Source: Chloroflexota bacterium
GTDB taxonomy: Bacteria > Chloroflexota > UBA6077
Reading direction: 5' to 3'
Assembly: GCA_023380955.1 (NCBI GenBank)
Contig: JAMCTB010000128.1
Span: forward strand, 1 to 6,685
DNA length: 6,685 nucleotides
A program made the translations under genes and the position numbers. This document shows positions 6,421-6,685 of this stretch, one piece after another (the stretch's first letter is position 1; each line of letters starts with the position of its first letter). Under the pieces are notes generated by a model. That model was not told the origin of the DNA. It searched no databases and saw only the letters and a list, made by a program, of their open reading frames with translations.

Positions 6421-6685
6421 GTGATGCTGGTGTTGCTCGGTATCGCGTTAGCGGCCTTAGGAAGAAAAGCGGTGTTAACCAGTCTGACGGTTGGTCTCGG
6501 CACGGCCGCCACCTTGGGGGCGGGATCGCTTGTGCTGGCCGCGCGCCATCCTGCTCCTGCCGGTTGGGTGGGGGTGAATACCCGCCTGGGGCATCTCGAT
6601 TCGCCGCTGTCCTACGTCGAGGCTTCGATGCGACTGGAGCGAAGCACCATGGCATTGCTGCACAAGGGTGTCCATATGGTTCTGC
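6421..6685 (+). CDS. Putative membrane protein, 3' partial at window edge
   Basis: An open plus-strand frame with no stop runs off the right edge. From the GTG at 6421 it gives 88 codons: a hydrophobic helix (VMLVLLGIALAAL), a short GRK turn, a second hydrophobic segment (LTVGLGTAATLGAGSLVLAA), then a soluble part with GWVGVNTRLGHLDSP and YVEASMRLERSTMALL. GGAGGG at 6405-6410, ten bases before the GTG, could serve as ribosome site; ATG 6424 is an alternative. The frame is also open upstream to the Uma2 break (reading IGIIGWTSPWLGAI), so either the start is further left or the gene lost its 5' end at the same junction. A hairpin of two helices plus an amphipathic tail is membrane-protein-like, and the opposite-strand frames here are Arg/Pro-rich and not protein-like. 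I do not recognise the family. Confidence 0.5.
   Translation, partial: MMLVLLGIALAALGRKAVLTSLTVGLGTAATLGAGSLVLAARHPAPAGWVGVNTRLGHLDSPLSYVEASMRLERSTMALLHKGVHMVL

Noticed and set aside
6252..6675. Minus-strand frames at the right edge as the missing Uma2 N-terminus after a frameshift
   Set aside because: None of the minus frames there shows Uma2 N-terminal motifs. They are Arg/Pro/Gln-rich shadows of the plus-strand membrane-protein frame.

Overview
The window is GC-rich bacterial DNA. Its gene types are a membrane-anchored TolB-like propeller, a zinc-ribbon/OB-fold/LppM-like membrane protein, a CHAP-domain lipoprotein, a phage-type HTH protein and a Uma2 remnant. Together with GTCCA-type and CCCACTC-type simple repeats, they fit Chloroflexota best. 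That placement is an inference from gene style, not from a marker gene.

Left part (1-4802, all + strand): three envelope-facing genes. The first is open at the left edge and encodes a membrane-anchored protein with a TPR-like helical segment and a C-terminal beta-propeller. After a 141-base gap comes a 520-residue membrane protein built from an N-terminal zinc ribbon, a CcmE-like OB fold, an internal lipoprotein-like segment and an LppM-like domain. Its stop overlaps by one base (TGATG) the start of a 447-residue predicted lipoprotein with two Ig-like regions and a C-terminal CHAP (NlpC/P60 superfamily) hydrolase domain. The last two genes are clearly one translational unit. All three proteins should act at or outside the cytoplasmic membrane, and the CHAP protein probably cuts peptidoglycan peptides.

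Middle (4803-5092): a non-coding stretch between convergent genes. It holds an ATCGCC microsatellite whose left edge forms a strong hairpin only in minus-strand RNA, on the 3' side of the convergent gene.

Right part (5093-6685): accessory-looking DNA. A minus-strand gene encodes a phBC6A51/small-terminase-like HTH protein. Its interior carries a simple-sequence insertion, and its annotated N-terminus overlaps repeats and palindromes that look like leader DNA. About 290 bases without a credible gene follow. Next is a minus-strand C-terminal remnant of a Uma2 family PD-(D/E)XK nuclease, cut off at its own first residue. Beyond the break, a plus-strand frame encoding two hydrophobic helices runs off the right edge.

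I see no clear new defence or regulatory system. The most unusual items are the four-part architecture of the second gene with its buried lipobox, and the layered small repeats of the right half.
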